Assembly: GCF_014303735.1 (NCBI RefSeq)
Contig: NZ_CP060296.1
Coordinates: forward strand, 2,801,501-2,865,500
Origin: Variovorax sp. PAMC28562
GTDB taxonomy: Bacteria; Pseudomonadota; Gammaproteobacteria; Burkholderiales; Burkholderiaceae_C
Direction of reading: 5' to 3'
DNA: 64,000 nucleotides
The notes beneath the pieces were generated by a model. It searched no databases and was not told the DNA's origin. It saw only the letters and a program-made list of their open reading frames with translations. Positions 35,201 through 42,218 of the stretch are shown here, in pieces (position 1 is the stretch's first letter; each line of letters opens with the position of its first letter). The position numbers and the translations under genes were made by a program.

Positions 35201-37400
35201 GGTGTCCAACAGCGTCAACAGCGTGGCCTTGGGCCGGGGCGCGGTGGCAACTGGCATCAACAGCATGGCGCTTGGCGCCGGTGCTACGACGTCGGTCGCC
35301 AACAGCGTGGCTTTGGGCGCGGGTTCCAGCGCAAGCGTGGGGGCGCTCACCAACTACATCGGCTATGGCCTGGCGGCAACCCAGACCTCTACCGGCGAAG
35401 TGAACGTGGGTGGTCGCCAGGTGACGGGTGTGTCGGCCGGGTCGGCGCAAGGCGACGCGGTCAACGTGTCGCAGTTGTCGACCACGACCAATTCGCTTTC
35501 GACCAGCATCAGCAGTCTGAGCACGTCAACCTCGACGGGGCTGAGCACGACGAACAGCAATGTCACGTCGTTGTCGACTTCCACGTCGACCGGGTTGAGC
35601 ACCGCTACCAGCGGCATCGGTTCACTGTCGACCGGACTCAGCACGACAGACAGCAATGTCACGTCGCTGTCGACGTCCACGTCGAGTGGGTTGAGCACGG
35701 CGACCAGCGGCATCAGCTCGCTGTCGACCGGCCTGAGCACGACCGACAGCAACGTCAGCTCGCTGTCCACCTCGACGTCGACCGGTCTCAGCACGGTGAC
35801 CAGCAATGTGTCGTCGCTGTCGACCGGACTCAGCACCACCAACAGCAATGTCTCATCGCTGTCGACCGGACTGAGCACGACGAACAGCAACGTCAGTTCG
35901 CTGTCGACGTCGACCTCTTCGGGCCTGAGCACCGCCACCAGCGGCATCGGTTCGTTGTCGACCGGACTGAGCACGACCGACAGCAATGTGAGCTCGTTGT
36001 CGACCTCGACATCGACCGGATTGAGCACGGTGACGAGCAATGTCGGATCGCTGTCGACTGGCCTGAGCACCACCAACAGCAATGTCGGCTCGCTCTCCAC
36101 CGGACTCAGCAGCACCAGCAGCAATGTGAGTTCATTGTCGACAGGGCTGAGCACCACAAACAGCAACGTGACCTCGCTGTCGACCTCCGCATCGACCGGG
36201 TTGAGCACCGTGACCAGCAACGTGGGCTCGTTGTCTACGGGACTGGGTTCGGTCTCTACCGCGGTCGGGTCGATCTCGACCACGGTGGCATCGGTGTCCA
36301 CGACTGTCGGCTCGTTGTCGACAGGCGTCAGTTCGCTCTCGACCGGACTGAGCACCACGAACAGCAATGTCGGTTCTTTGTCGACAGGTGTCGGCTCGAT
36401 CTCGACCGGCATGGCGTCGCTGTCGACCGGGCTGAGCACCACCAACAGCAGCGTGTCGACCTTGTCGACTTCGCTGGAACCATTGGTCACCGCGGCTCAG
36501 GCCGCAACGGCCAACGGTGGCGCAGTGGTAGCTACGATCACCGGCGGTAAGCAGAGCGGGCAACTGATGACGCAATCTCGCGCCATTAACAATACCTCCG
36601 TCGTCGCAGTGGGTGCAGGTTGTGGGGTTGCAAACGGTGTCGACACGACAGCTACCGGCACCTGTGCGCAGGCCGGCACGATGGTGGGGGTGAACGGCGC
36701 AACGTCGACCATCGTCGCCAACGGTGCCACGGCCTACGGTTCGCAATCGCTGGCGCAAGACAGCAACACGACGGCGATCGGCTTCCGGTCGACGGCCAAG
36801 CAGGAGGGCTCGGTGGCCATCGGCTACCAGGCTCAGGCGCTGGCAGATCCGTCGACTGCGGTGGGTGCCAACTCGTACGTTGCGGCAAACGCCGACAACG
36901 GTGTCGCCATCGGTGCCAACGCTTCGGTGACAGGCGCAAACGGCACGGCTCTGGGCTTCGGGTCCAGCGCGATGGGCGCCAACTCGGTGGCCCTGGGTGC
37001 AGGCTCGATCGCCACCCAGCCGAACACGGTGTCGGTCGGTTCGCCGGGCAATGAGCGTCGCATCACCAATGTTGCGGCAGGCATTGCGCCGACAGACGCG
37101 GCCAACGTGAGTCAGTTGCAAAACTCGCAGCAGCAAATGAACGCTCAACTCGGCGCGGTTTCGAAAGTCGCTTACTCCGGCACTGCGTTGGCTTTGGCGA
37201 TGTCAGGCACTTACATGCCGTCACTGAGTGCAGGCGAAAAAGCGGTTGGTCTGGGTATCGGTACGTACCATGGCTACACAGGCTTCGCGCTGAACTTCAA
37301 GCAGATGGCTGACGACGGCCAGATGACATGGGGTGCCGGTGTCTCGACCACGGGCAAGGAGTGGGGATTGAACGCGGGTATCGGCTGGAAATGGAAGTAA
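29202..37400 (+). CDS. Giant YadA-like trimeric autotransporter adhesin
   Basis: 2,732 residues, a type Vc surface adhesin. The N-terminus MNKSYRSIYNEALGAWVAIS is an extended signal-peptide (ESPR) sequence, followed by the hydrophobic core LTAIAAACLLASGPAWA. Residues about 80-785 are YadA head repeats (for example AIAVGVNAAAAGVDSVAIG). Four neck motifs occur, near residues 787, 1589, 2066 and 2617 (QNVANGRVTATSLDAVNGSQ is the first). Between them lie three Ser/Thr-rich repeat stalks (31651-33480, 34050-34854, 35490-36480) built from units such as SLSTSTSTGLSTATSGIG. The last about 75 residues, from VSKVAYSGTALALAM to NAGIGWKWK, form the trimeric beta-barrel anchor. It has its own upstream terminator and a downstream one, so is a single-gene unit amid putative glycosylation genes. 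Confidence 0.96.
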   Translation: MNKSYRSIYNEALGAWVAISEIDSAHGKGSSSGRGGLVTGGRGLAASLTAIAAACLLASGPAWAVVSGTDNGVASAGGIAISSNGSPGVGAVANASNTFAVGTGSVASGVSAIAVGVNAAAAGVDSVAIGEAAGFGSTTAAAREISIGTNAGRSNQATDNISIGTSSGIGANQPNNVSLGNLATATGGQAVAIGFNANAVNDSAISIGAGANAYINALAIGRSTTATGFAGTAVGTSAAANGQNDVSVGAYAGAGSTGTSANPALRGGRVFLGTQAGYNATGHDSIAIGYVAGLGSAGDYGVSIGENSNANAIDSIAIGHSAKGFGANAVSIGIASTASGPNAIAMGINSVSSGDSAVALGAGATANQNYAIAVGLNSAATGFGAIATGPAAIASGSQAAAYGYNANASGNQAVAIGLTANASGLNSVSIGTLASAANATAVAIGVQAAANSGNDVSIGANAGVGSSAAGGASRISLGAASGQNVIGVGNVAVGILAGRNIGTVGTPVDYTVAVGGSALASANHATAVGVLSAASGTSSAALGDSANASGVNGVAVGLNANAQGTNTIAVGTGAQALGASSLAVGNTASAGSAGIFATAVGYNANASANTSTAVGFGANATGANSAAFGESAAARGTGSVSLGSASNATGGQSVALGSNANALNTSAIAIGVGSQALGVSSIAIGVGNRVTGAKSGAIGDPTTITGTGSYSLGNDNNIASNNAFVIGNNVTIASGLDGAVVLGNNSTVSAATASASTTIGGTTYTYATAGAAPAAGDVVSVGTATAPRQIQNVANGRVTATSLDAVNGSQLYSGLSTTGSSIASLSTSTSTGLSTATSGIGSLSTGLSSTNSSVTSLSTSTSTGLSTATSGIGSLSTGLSSTNSNVTSLSTSTSTGLSTATSGIGSLSTGVSTTNSNVTSLSTSTSTGLSTATSGIGSLSTGVSTTNSNVTSLSTSTSTGLSTATSEITSLSTSTSTGLSTANSNVTSLSTSTSTGLSTATSGIGSLSTGLSSTNSNVTSLSTSTSTGLSTATSGIGSLSTGVSTTNSNVTSLSTSASTGLSTATSEITSLSTSTSTGLSTATSGIGSLSTGLSSTNSNVTSLSTSTSTGLSTATSGIGSLSTGVSTTNSNVTSLSTSASTGLSTATSEITSLSTSTSTGLSTATSGIGSLSTGLSSTNSNVTSLSTSTSTGLSTATSGIGSLSTGLSTTDSNVTSLSTSTSTGLSTATSGIGSLSTGVSTTNSNVTSLSTSTSTGLSTATSGIGSLSTGVSTTNSNVTSLSTSTSTGLSTATSGIGSLSTGVSTTNSNVTSLSTSTSTGLSTATSGIGSLSTGVSTTNSNVTSLSTSTSTGLSTATSGIGSLSTGLSTTDSNVTSLSTSTSTGLSTATSGIGSLSTGVSTTNSNVTSLSTSTSTGLSTATSGIGSLSTGVSNLTTSLSTGITTGGLVVTGATTTNGIDNSGQKITNVADGTAAADAVNFSQLTSLSTSAGAAAKYFQANSSGTAASATGADSVAIGPQSVASVANAVAIGNGASASTANSVALGAGSTATVAATPTASSTIGGVTYSGFAGAAAATAGTVSFGTAGNERQLQNVAAGQVTATSTDGINGSQLYSGLSTTSSNVTSLSTSTSTGLSTTNSNVTSLSTSTSTGLSTTNSNVTSLSTSTSTGLSTATSGIGSLSTGLSTTDSNVTSLSTSTSTGLSTTNSNVTSLSTSTSTGLSTTNSNVTSLSTSASTGLSTATSGIGSLSTGLSTTDSNVTSLSTSTSTGLSTTNSNVTSLSTSTSTGLSTTNSNVTSLSTSASTGLSTATSGIGSLSTGLSTTDSNVTSLSTSTSTGLSTTNSNVTSLSTSTSTGLSTTNSNVTSLSTSTSTGLSTATSGIGSLSTGVSNLTTSLSTGITTGGLVVTGATTTNGIDNSGQKITNVADGTAAADAANFGQLTSLSTSTSTGLSTSNSGISSLSTGMSTINSTGAKYFHTNSTLPDSSALGTDSTAIGPNAVSNSVNSVALGRGAVATGINSMALGAGATTSVANSVALGAGSSASVGALTNYIGYGLAATQTSTGEVNVGGRQVTGVSAGSAQGDAVNVSQLSTTTNSLSTSISSLSTSTSTGLSTTNSNVTSLSTSTSTGLSTATSGIGSLSTGLSTTDSNVTSLSTSTSSGLSTATSGISSLSTGLSTTDSNVSSLSTSTSTGLSTVTSNVSSLSTGLSTTNSNVSSLSTGLSTTNSNVSSLSTSTSSGLSTATSGIGSLSTGLSTTDSNVSSLSTSTSTGLSTVTSNVGSLSTGLSTTNSNVGSLSTGLSSTSSNVSSLSTGLSTTNSNVTSLSTSASTGLSTVTSNVGSLSTGLGSVSTAVGSISTTVASVSTTVGSLSTGVSSLSTGLSTTNSNVGSLSTGVGSISTGMASLSTGLSTTNSSVSTLSTSLEPLVTAAQAATANGGAVVATITGGKQSGQLMTQSRAINNTSVVAVGAGCGVANGVDTTATGTCAQAGTMVGVNGATSTIVANGATAYGSQSLAQDSNTTAIGFRSTAKQEGSVAIGYQAQALADPSTAVGANSYVAANADNGVAIGANASVTGANGTALGFGSSAMGANSVALGAGSIATQPNTVSVGSPGNERRITNVAAGIAPTDAANVSQLQNSQQQMNAQLGAVSKVAYSGTALALAMSGTYMPSLSAGEKAVGLGIGTYHGYTGFALNFKQMADDGQMTWGAGVSTTGKEWGLNAGIGWKWK
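31661..33500 (+). repeat. Adhesin stalk 1 tandem repeat array
   Basis: Coding repeats with a basic period of 96 bases (32 residues), composed of an 18-residue and a 14-residue half. Two adjacent 96-base copies at 33061-33156 and 33157-33252 are identical. A larger 246-base (82-residue) tandem duplication at 32244-32489 and 32490-32735 differs at only two, synonymous, positions. This points to recent expansion by recombination or slippage. Confidence 0.93.
33481..33633 (+). repeat. 153-base duplicated linker, copy 1
   Basis: Identical base for base to 34855-35007 (offset 1,374). It encodes the segment from STGVSNLTTSLSTGITTGG to the ITNVADGTAAADA neck-like motif that joins stalk to head in the adhesin. 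Confidence 0.93.
34855..35007 (+). repeat. 153-base duplicated linker, copy 2
   Basis: Second identical copy of the linker at 33481-33633. Recombination between the two copies would delete or duplicate a 1,374-base stalk-head module in frame (458 codons). Confidence 0.93.
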
Positions 37401-37424
37401 GCACTCTTACTTGAGTTCATGATG

Positions 37425-37462
37425 GGCCTCCGCGTTTTGGCGCGGGGGCCTTTCCTGTTTTT
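37425..37462 (+). terminator. Rho-independent terminator after the adhesin
   Basis: A 10-pair stem GGCCTCCGCG / CGCGGGGGCC (one G-T pair) with a TTTTGG loop, followed by a T-rich tail TTTCCTGTTTTT. It lies 24 bases after the adhesin stop and 17 before the next gene, so the downstream DUF2827 genes need their own promoter or read-through. Confidence 0.88.
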
Positions 37463-37479
37463 GACTTGGGCCAGAAAAT

Positions 37480-38622
37480 ATGCGCATCGGTATTTCGGTT
37501 ATCAGTCACGCGGGCCAGAACGTGTGGGAAAACGGCATGGGGCAGAACGTGTTCTTCCTCGCGCGTTTGTTCCAACGCCTGCCTTTTGTTCGCGATGTCG
37601 TATTGATCGATGTGGGCGATCAGGCAGCCATGCCTGCACAGGTCGACATGGGTGCCATGGGCCTGCGTCGACTCACGCAGCGTGAAGCTACCGACGAGGT
37701 CGACGTCGTCATCGAGTTGGCGGGCGCGCTCGATCCGCAGTGGCTGCGATTGATGCGGGCACGAGGCAAAAAGGTTGCGTTTCTTTCTTGCGGGCAACCT
37801 TATGTAAGTTTGATAGAGCCGTCGGTGTTCCAGAAGCCGGGACACCTTGGCGGCACCGACCGATGCGACGAAGTCTGGCTGTTACCGAAAGACGCCGAGT
37901 TCGTGCCGATGATGCGCACCCTGAATCGCTGCTCGGTGCACATCGCGCCATTCATTTGGCAACCCTATTTTCTCGACCGCCGCATTGAAGAAGTGGCGTC
38001 CATCACTGGCGTTCGATATGGCTACAAGCCGCGCGAACCCGACGCGAGCGGCCACAGGGCAGGTTTGCGCGTCGTGAGTTTCGAACCCAATATTTCGGTC
38101 GTCAAGACATCCAGCATTCCGATGCTCCTGTGCGACGAGGCCTACCGTGCCGACCCTTCGGCCGTTCAGATGCTGCACGCGCTCAACACGTTGCACATGA
38201 CGACACATCCGACCATGCTCTATCTGGCGAACTCGCTCGATCTGGTAAAGCAGCACAAGGCTGTCTTTCTGGGGCGCCACGACATCGTCGGCTACATGGC
38301 GCAGCATGCGGACGCGGTGGTGTCGCACCAGTGGCAGAACGAACAGAACTACAGCTACCTGGACGCGCTGTATGGCAACTATCCGTTGATTCACAACTCG
38401 CCGTGGCTGCGCGATGTGGCAGGCGCCGGCTATTACTACCCGGGCTTCGATGCGGCCGAAGGAGGCCGTCAACTGCGCGTCGCCGCACAGACGCACGATG
38501 CGCAGCTGGACGACTATCGCGTGCGGGCGCAACGCACGTTCGAGGCGGTCGACCCTTCCAGCCGAGCCAACCTCGATGGCTACGCGACCCTGTTACTTCG
38601 CCTGCAAGGAGCGCCAGCGTGA
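37480..38622 (+). CDS. DUF2827-family protein, probable glycosyltransferase (copy 2)
   Basis: 380 residues, cytoplasmic. It shows the family pattern IGISVISHAGQNVWENG then QNVFFL, the central EPNISVVKTSSIPML, and the C-terminal VSHQWQNEQNYSYLDALY, PLIHNS and AGYYYPGFDAAEGG block that resembles a GT-B donor-binding site. It begins 17 bases after the adhesin terminator and ends in a 4-base overlap with copy 3, to which it is closer than to copy 1. Placement immediately after a Ser/Thr-rich adhesin suggests that the adhesin is the acceptor; this is inference from context. Confidence 0.78.
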   Translation: MRIGISVISHAGQNVWENGMGQNVFFLARLFQRLPFVRDVVLIDVGDQAAMPAQVDMGAMGLRRLTQREATDEVDVVIELAGALDPQWLRLMRARGKKVAFLSCGQPYVSLIEPSVFQKPGHLGGTDRCDEVWLLPKDAEFVPMMRTLNRCSVHIAPFIWQPYFLDRRIEEVASITGVRYGYKPREPDASGHRAGLRVVSFEPNISVVKTSSIPMLLCDEAYRADPSAVQMLHALNTLHMTTHPTMLYLANSLDLVKQHKAVFLGRHDIVGYMAQHADAVVSHQWQNEQNYSYLDALYGNYPLIHNSPWLRDVAGAGYYYPGFDAAEGGRQLRVAAQTHDAQLDDYRVRAQRTFEAVDPSSRANLDGYATLLLRLQGAPA

Positions 38623-39758
38623 TCGAGCGACAACTCAAGGTCGGCGTATCGATTTTCGTGCGCAAGGGCGAGCAGTCGCTCTGGGAAAACGGCATCTTCC
38701 AGAACTGCCTTTTCCTGGTGATGTTGCTGATGCGATCGCCACGCGTGTCCGCGACCTACCTCGTGGCCGGCGGGGGCGACGGCACCCCGACCGACGCGCG
38801 GTTCCTCGCCAACTCGCCGGTGCCAGTGATCGACCTGGCGACGGCTGCTGGAGAGCTCGACGTGATGATCGAGATGAGTGCGCAACTGTCTCGGGAATGG
38901 GTCATCGCGTTTCGTGAGAAGGGCGGCAAGGTCGCTTCGATGCGTGTCGGCAACGACTACGTGATCGACATCGAGCGCATGGTGTTCGACAAGCCGAACG
39001 GCCTGTTGATCAACAGCGCGCCGTACCACGCGGTGTGGACCCTGCCCGAATACGAGGCCACATGCGTCCCATATTTCGCGAGCACCTTTCGTGCGCCGGT
39101 GAGCATGCTGCCGCACCTGTGGAGTCCGGTGGTGCTGGAGCGCGCGCTGACCAAACAGCGCATCGATGCGCCTGCCAGCGCACCGTTCGGCTATCAGCCC
39201 GGCAAGAAGCGTTGGCGACTCGGCATGTTCGAACCCAATGTCTGCATGGTGAAGACCAGCCATATCCCGATGCTGGTGTGCGAGAACGCCCATCGCGCCA
39301 ATGCGAACCTCATCGAGCACGTGTATTGCTACAACACCTTCCACATGAAGGACCATGCGGTGTTCAACGCCTTCGCCAGCAGCTTGGACATCGTGCGGCA
39401 TGGGCTCTCTACTTTCGAGGGGCGCTTTCCGATCTACCAGGTGCTGGCGCCGAACGTCGATGCGGTCATCAGCCACCACTGGGAGAACGGCCAGAACTAT
39501 GTGTACTACGAGGCGTTGTACGGCAACTATCCCTTGATTCACAACTCGAAATTGATCGACGACTGCGGCTACTACTACGACGGTTTCGACTGCGAGGAGG
39601 GTGGAGTCGCATTGCAGCGCGCATTTGCCGAGCACGACCGCGACATCGAGCTTCACCGGCTTCGGGCACAACAGTTCCTGCGCAAGCTCGACCCTGAAAG
39701 CGAGGTGAACGTGCGGATATACACGGCGGCCATCGACGCGCTTTACAAGGAGGTTTGA
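38619..39758 (+). CDS. DUF2827-family protein, probable glycosyltransferase (copy 3)
   Basis: 379 residues from GTG 38619, which overlaps the copy 2 stop by 4 bases and has AAGGAG 7 bases upstream. It keeps the signatures VGVSIFVRKGEQSLWENG, EPNVCMVKTSHIPML, ISHHWENGQNYVYYEALY, PLIHNS and CGYYYDGFDCEEGG. The overlap implies stoichiometric production with copy 2, perhaps as a heteromeric enzyme, as in known paired glycosyltransferases; this is speculative. Confidence 0.78.
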   Translation: MIERQLKVGVSIFVRKGEQSLWENGIFQNCLFLVMLLMRSPRVSATYLVAGGGDGTPTDARFLANSPVPVIDLATAAGELDVMIEMSAQLSREWVIAFREKGGKVASMRVGNDYVIDIERMVFDKPNGLLINSAPYHAVWTLPEYEATCVPYFASTFRAPVSMLPHLWSPVVLERALTKQRIDAPASAPFGYQPGKKRWRLGMFEPNVCMVKTSHIPMLVCENAHRANANLIEHVYCYNTFHMKDHAVFNAFASSLDIVRHGLSTFEGRFPIYQVLAPNVDAVISHHWENGQNYVYYEALYGNYPLIHNSKLIDDCGYYYDGFDCEEGGVALQRAFAEHDRDIELHRLRAQQFLRKLDPESEVNVRIYTAAIDALYKEV

Positions 39759-39761
39759 GTG

Positions 39762-40343
39762 ATGACCCTTCGGCCGCTTTTTCTCCGCAGGCTCACGCTG
39801 GGCGTACTGCTTCTCGTGGGCGTTGTGTCCGCAGTGGCGCAAGGAGTTCTGGTGCCACCGCAACAGGCTGCAGCACCCGTGAATGCGCTTGCGGCTGCGG
39901 CTGCCAACGTCGGCTTGAAGCGCTGCCTGCCCGCGTTGCAACGCCTGTCGTCGGCGGCAGTGCAGGGCGCAAAGGCGAACGACGTGCTGCTCGATTGGGA
40001 TCGAAAGCGCACCAACGACAGCGCCACGTTCGCGATGATCGGCATGGAGTACGCGAACGGTGGCGCTGCGATGTCGATCACGGCAATTCCTGAAGCAGAT
40101 GGTGCCTGCTCGGTGCAGGCGGAACGGATCTCCGTCGCCCCCTTTACTTGCCAGAGCGTTGCGCAGCAAGAACTGGTCGGCTACCGTCGAACGCAACTGC
40201 TTCCCAACTTTGCCGTCTACACCGATGGCAAGGATCCGACATCGTCGGTGTCGCTGATCGACTCACCGCCCGGCTGTCTGGTGATTCGACGCTATGTCGA
40301 GTTCAATTGGAAAGACCCATCGGCCGTTCCGGCGCGTCGCTGA
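39762..40343 (+). CDS. Small exported cysteine-containing protein, unknown family
   Basis: 193 residues from ATG 39762, with AAGGAGG 8 bases upstream (GTG 39759 is a worse-spaced alternative). A signal peptide (LTLGVLLLVGVVSAVAQG) is followed by a mature domain with four cysteines (KRCLPA, GACSVQ, FTCQSV, PGCLVI), probably two disulfides. It follows DUF2827 copy 3 by 3 bases, so belongs to the same transcript. I do not recognise the family. A periplasmic helper for the adhesin or its glycan is conceivable. Confidence 0.72.
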   Translation: MTLRPLFLRRLTLGVLLLVGVVSAVAQGVLVPPQQAAAPVNALAAAAANVGLKRCLPALQRLSSAAVQGAKANDVLLDWDRKRTNDSATFAMIGMEYANGGAAMSITAIPEADGACSVQAERISVAPFTCQSVAQQELVGYRRTQLLPNFAVYTDGKDPTSSVSLIDSPPGCLVIRRYVEFNWKDPSAVPARR

Positions 40344-40365
40344 AGCGGACTATCGGAGCCACGTC

Positions 40366-42147
40366 ATGACCCAGGCCTTTCGTCAGATCACACTCGTCTC
40401 GGTCAATGGCCTGGCGGACGCGACCGGCGCAGCGCTTGCCTTGCAGCACAGCCTGGCTCAAATGCCTGGATGCCGAGCGCTCTTGTGCAGCCCGGTCCGT
40501 CCTCCGGACCTTGCGAAGGGCATTCGTCACTTAACGGTGGCATCCATGAACTACCACGAGTACAGCTGGTTCATGATGTTCGCCCTCTGGCGGGTGATCG
40601 ACACCGAATTCGCGCTGGTCGTGCAGGAAGACGGCTGGGTCGTCAACGCCGCCAACTGGCGCGAAGACTTCCTGGACTGTGACTACATCGGTGCGCCGAT
40701 TCATCTGGCGCATATCGTTACGCCAGAAGGCAGTTACTGGAAGAACAGTTTCGAGTGGACACACGAGAGCAAAGAACCTGGGCATAGCGTGACTCCCGTG
40801 CAAAACGGGGGATTCAGCCTGCGGAGCCAGCGCTTCATGCGGGCGTTAGTGGAGCACCGGCATATTCGCGTGGAAATACCGCCGCCGGATGCAGTCGATG
40901 GTGATCCGCTGCGCATGCGGTGGCACAACAACGCATTGCTCGAAGACGTGCAGTTGAGTGGCGTGTTGCGACCGGCTCTCGAGAAAATCGGTATGCGCTT
41001 CGCATCAATAGATACAGCACGCAGTTTTTCCATAGAGCACGCCGGGCCGTCACTCCATCATGGTTACGACGCCATGCAGCTGTTCGGTCACCATGCCAGG
41101 GTGCGTCGACTCACCAGCGTGGCACCGCTCACTGTCGGTTGCGGCATTCCGTTGTCGCAACTCGACAACTGGTACGGCGAGCGGGACATTCTCATGATGT
41201 TCGAGCGCAATGGCTATCGCATCGAGTTCGCTGCAGAACCTTCGCCTGTGCTGCGCGCTCCCGGCGGGCTGCCTTTGCACACGCGAAAGGTGTTTGATTG
41301 CTTTACGTACAACGGCGAAGACGACATTCTTGCGGCGCGTCTGAACGAACTGTCTGCCGTCGTCGATTTCTTCGTCATCGTCGAGGCGGATTGCACGTTC
41401 AACGGAGAGCCGAAGTCCTTGACCTTCGATGCGGGCGATGTGCGCTTTGCACCGTTCGCTGCGCGGCTCCGCTACATCGTGGTTCATGATATGCCGGAAG
41501 ATGAAGCAACGGCGGTCTCTGCAGCGGTGCAGTCTTCGCAGAAGGACTGGCTGCTAGACAAGCCGCAAACGGGGCACTGGGTTCGCGAAAAATTTCAGCG
41601 CAATCAGGTGATGCGAGGTATTGCCGACGCAGACCCCAACGACCTTGTCATGATTTCGGATGTCGACGAAATACCGCGCGCAGACGTGGTTTGCATGATG
41701 CGCGACGACGTTGCGCACGATGTCTTTGGCCTGAGTCTGGCGTTCTACTATTTCTATGCGAACTATCGCAACGTCGAAGGCCCCGAAGTAGCGAGCATCT
41801 GGACCGTCGCTGCAACACGCGTCCGACTGGATACGACCACGCCGGACCGATTGCGGATGGAAGTGCGCAACGGCGTGCAGCCCGCGATGTTGATAGGCGA
41901 CGCGGGCTGGCATCTGTCGTACATGGGAATGAGCGACGAAGACGTGCGCCGCAAGATATCGACTTTCGCGCACCAGGAATACAACACACCCGATATTCTC
42001 GCGACTGTCGACATTGGCGCTCTCACGGCATCGGGGCTGGATCTGTACGGAAGGCCCGGTTATGTCTGGAAGGTTGTCAGCCCGGCCGAGGCACCGCGCT
42101 GGATGGCCGATCAACCCGGTCTGCAGCACTTGTTTCTGGCGCCGTGA
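40366..42147 (+). CDS. Two-domain glycosyltransferase: DUF5672-like plus GT17-like
   Basis: 593 residues from ATG 40366; a longer upstream frame overlaps the previous gene. The N-terminal half resembles DUF5672: FALVVQEDGWVV near residue 85, CDYIGAPIHLA near 105, and NGGFSLRSQRF near 147. The C-terminal half, from about residue 308, resembles GT17, the family of beta-1,4-N-acetylglucosaminyltransferase III: KVFDCFTYNGEDDILAARL, FFVIVEADCTFNGEPKSL, and the DxD-type MISDVDEIPRAD near 430, then WHLSYMG. Two catalytic domains in one chain would let it add two sugars or join and extend a glycan. It lies 22 bases after the exported protein gene in the DUF2827 cluster. Substrate unknown. Confidence 0.82.
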   Translation: MTQAFRQITLVSVNGLADATGAALALQHSLAQMPGCRALLCSPVRPPDLAKGIRHLTVASMNYHEYSWFMMFALWRVIDTEFALVVQEDGWVVNAANWREDFLDCDYIGAPIHLAHIVTPEGSYWKNSFEWTHESKEPGHSVTPVQNGGFSLRSQRFMRALVEHRHIRVEIPPPDAVDGDPLRMRWHNNALLEDVQLSGVLRPALEKIGMRFASIDTARSFSIEHAGPSLHHGYDAMQLFGHHARVRRLTSVAPLTVGCGIPLSQLDNWYGERDILMMFERNGYRIEFAAEPSPVLRAPGGLPLHTRKVFDCFTYNGEDDILAARLNELSAVVDFFVIVEADCTFNGEPKSLTFDAGDVRFAPFAARLRYIVVHDMPEDEATAVSAAVQSSQKDWLLDKPQTGHWVREKFQRNQVMRGIADADPNDLVMISDVDEIPRADVVCMMRDDVAHDVFGLSLAFYYFYANYRNVEGPEVASIWTVAATRVRLDTTTPDRLRMEVRNGVQPAMLIGDAGWHLSYMGMSDEDVRRKISTFAHQEYNTPDILATVDIGALTASGLDLYGRPGYVWKVVSPAEAPRWMADQPGLQHLFLAP

Positions 42148-42218
42148 AAAGAGCAGATAGACGAACTGATAGACGAGTGTGCCAAACGAAAGCGGTCACG
42201 CGTATTTCTGCGCCCGCG

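Noticed and set aside
31634..35450. Long minus-strand frames (750 and 962 residues) across the adhesin stalk
   Set aside because: Pseudo-repetitive peptides that are just the antisense of the tandem repeats; no start signals or domains, whereas the plus strand has ESPR, head, neck and anchor motifs.
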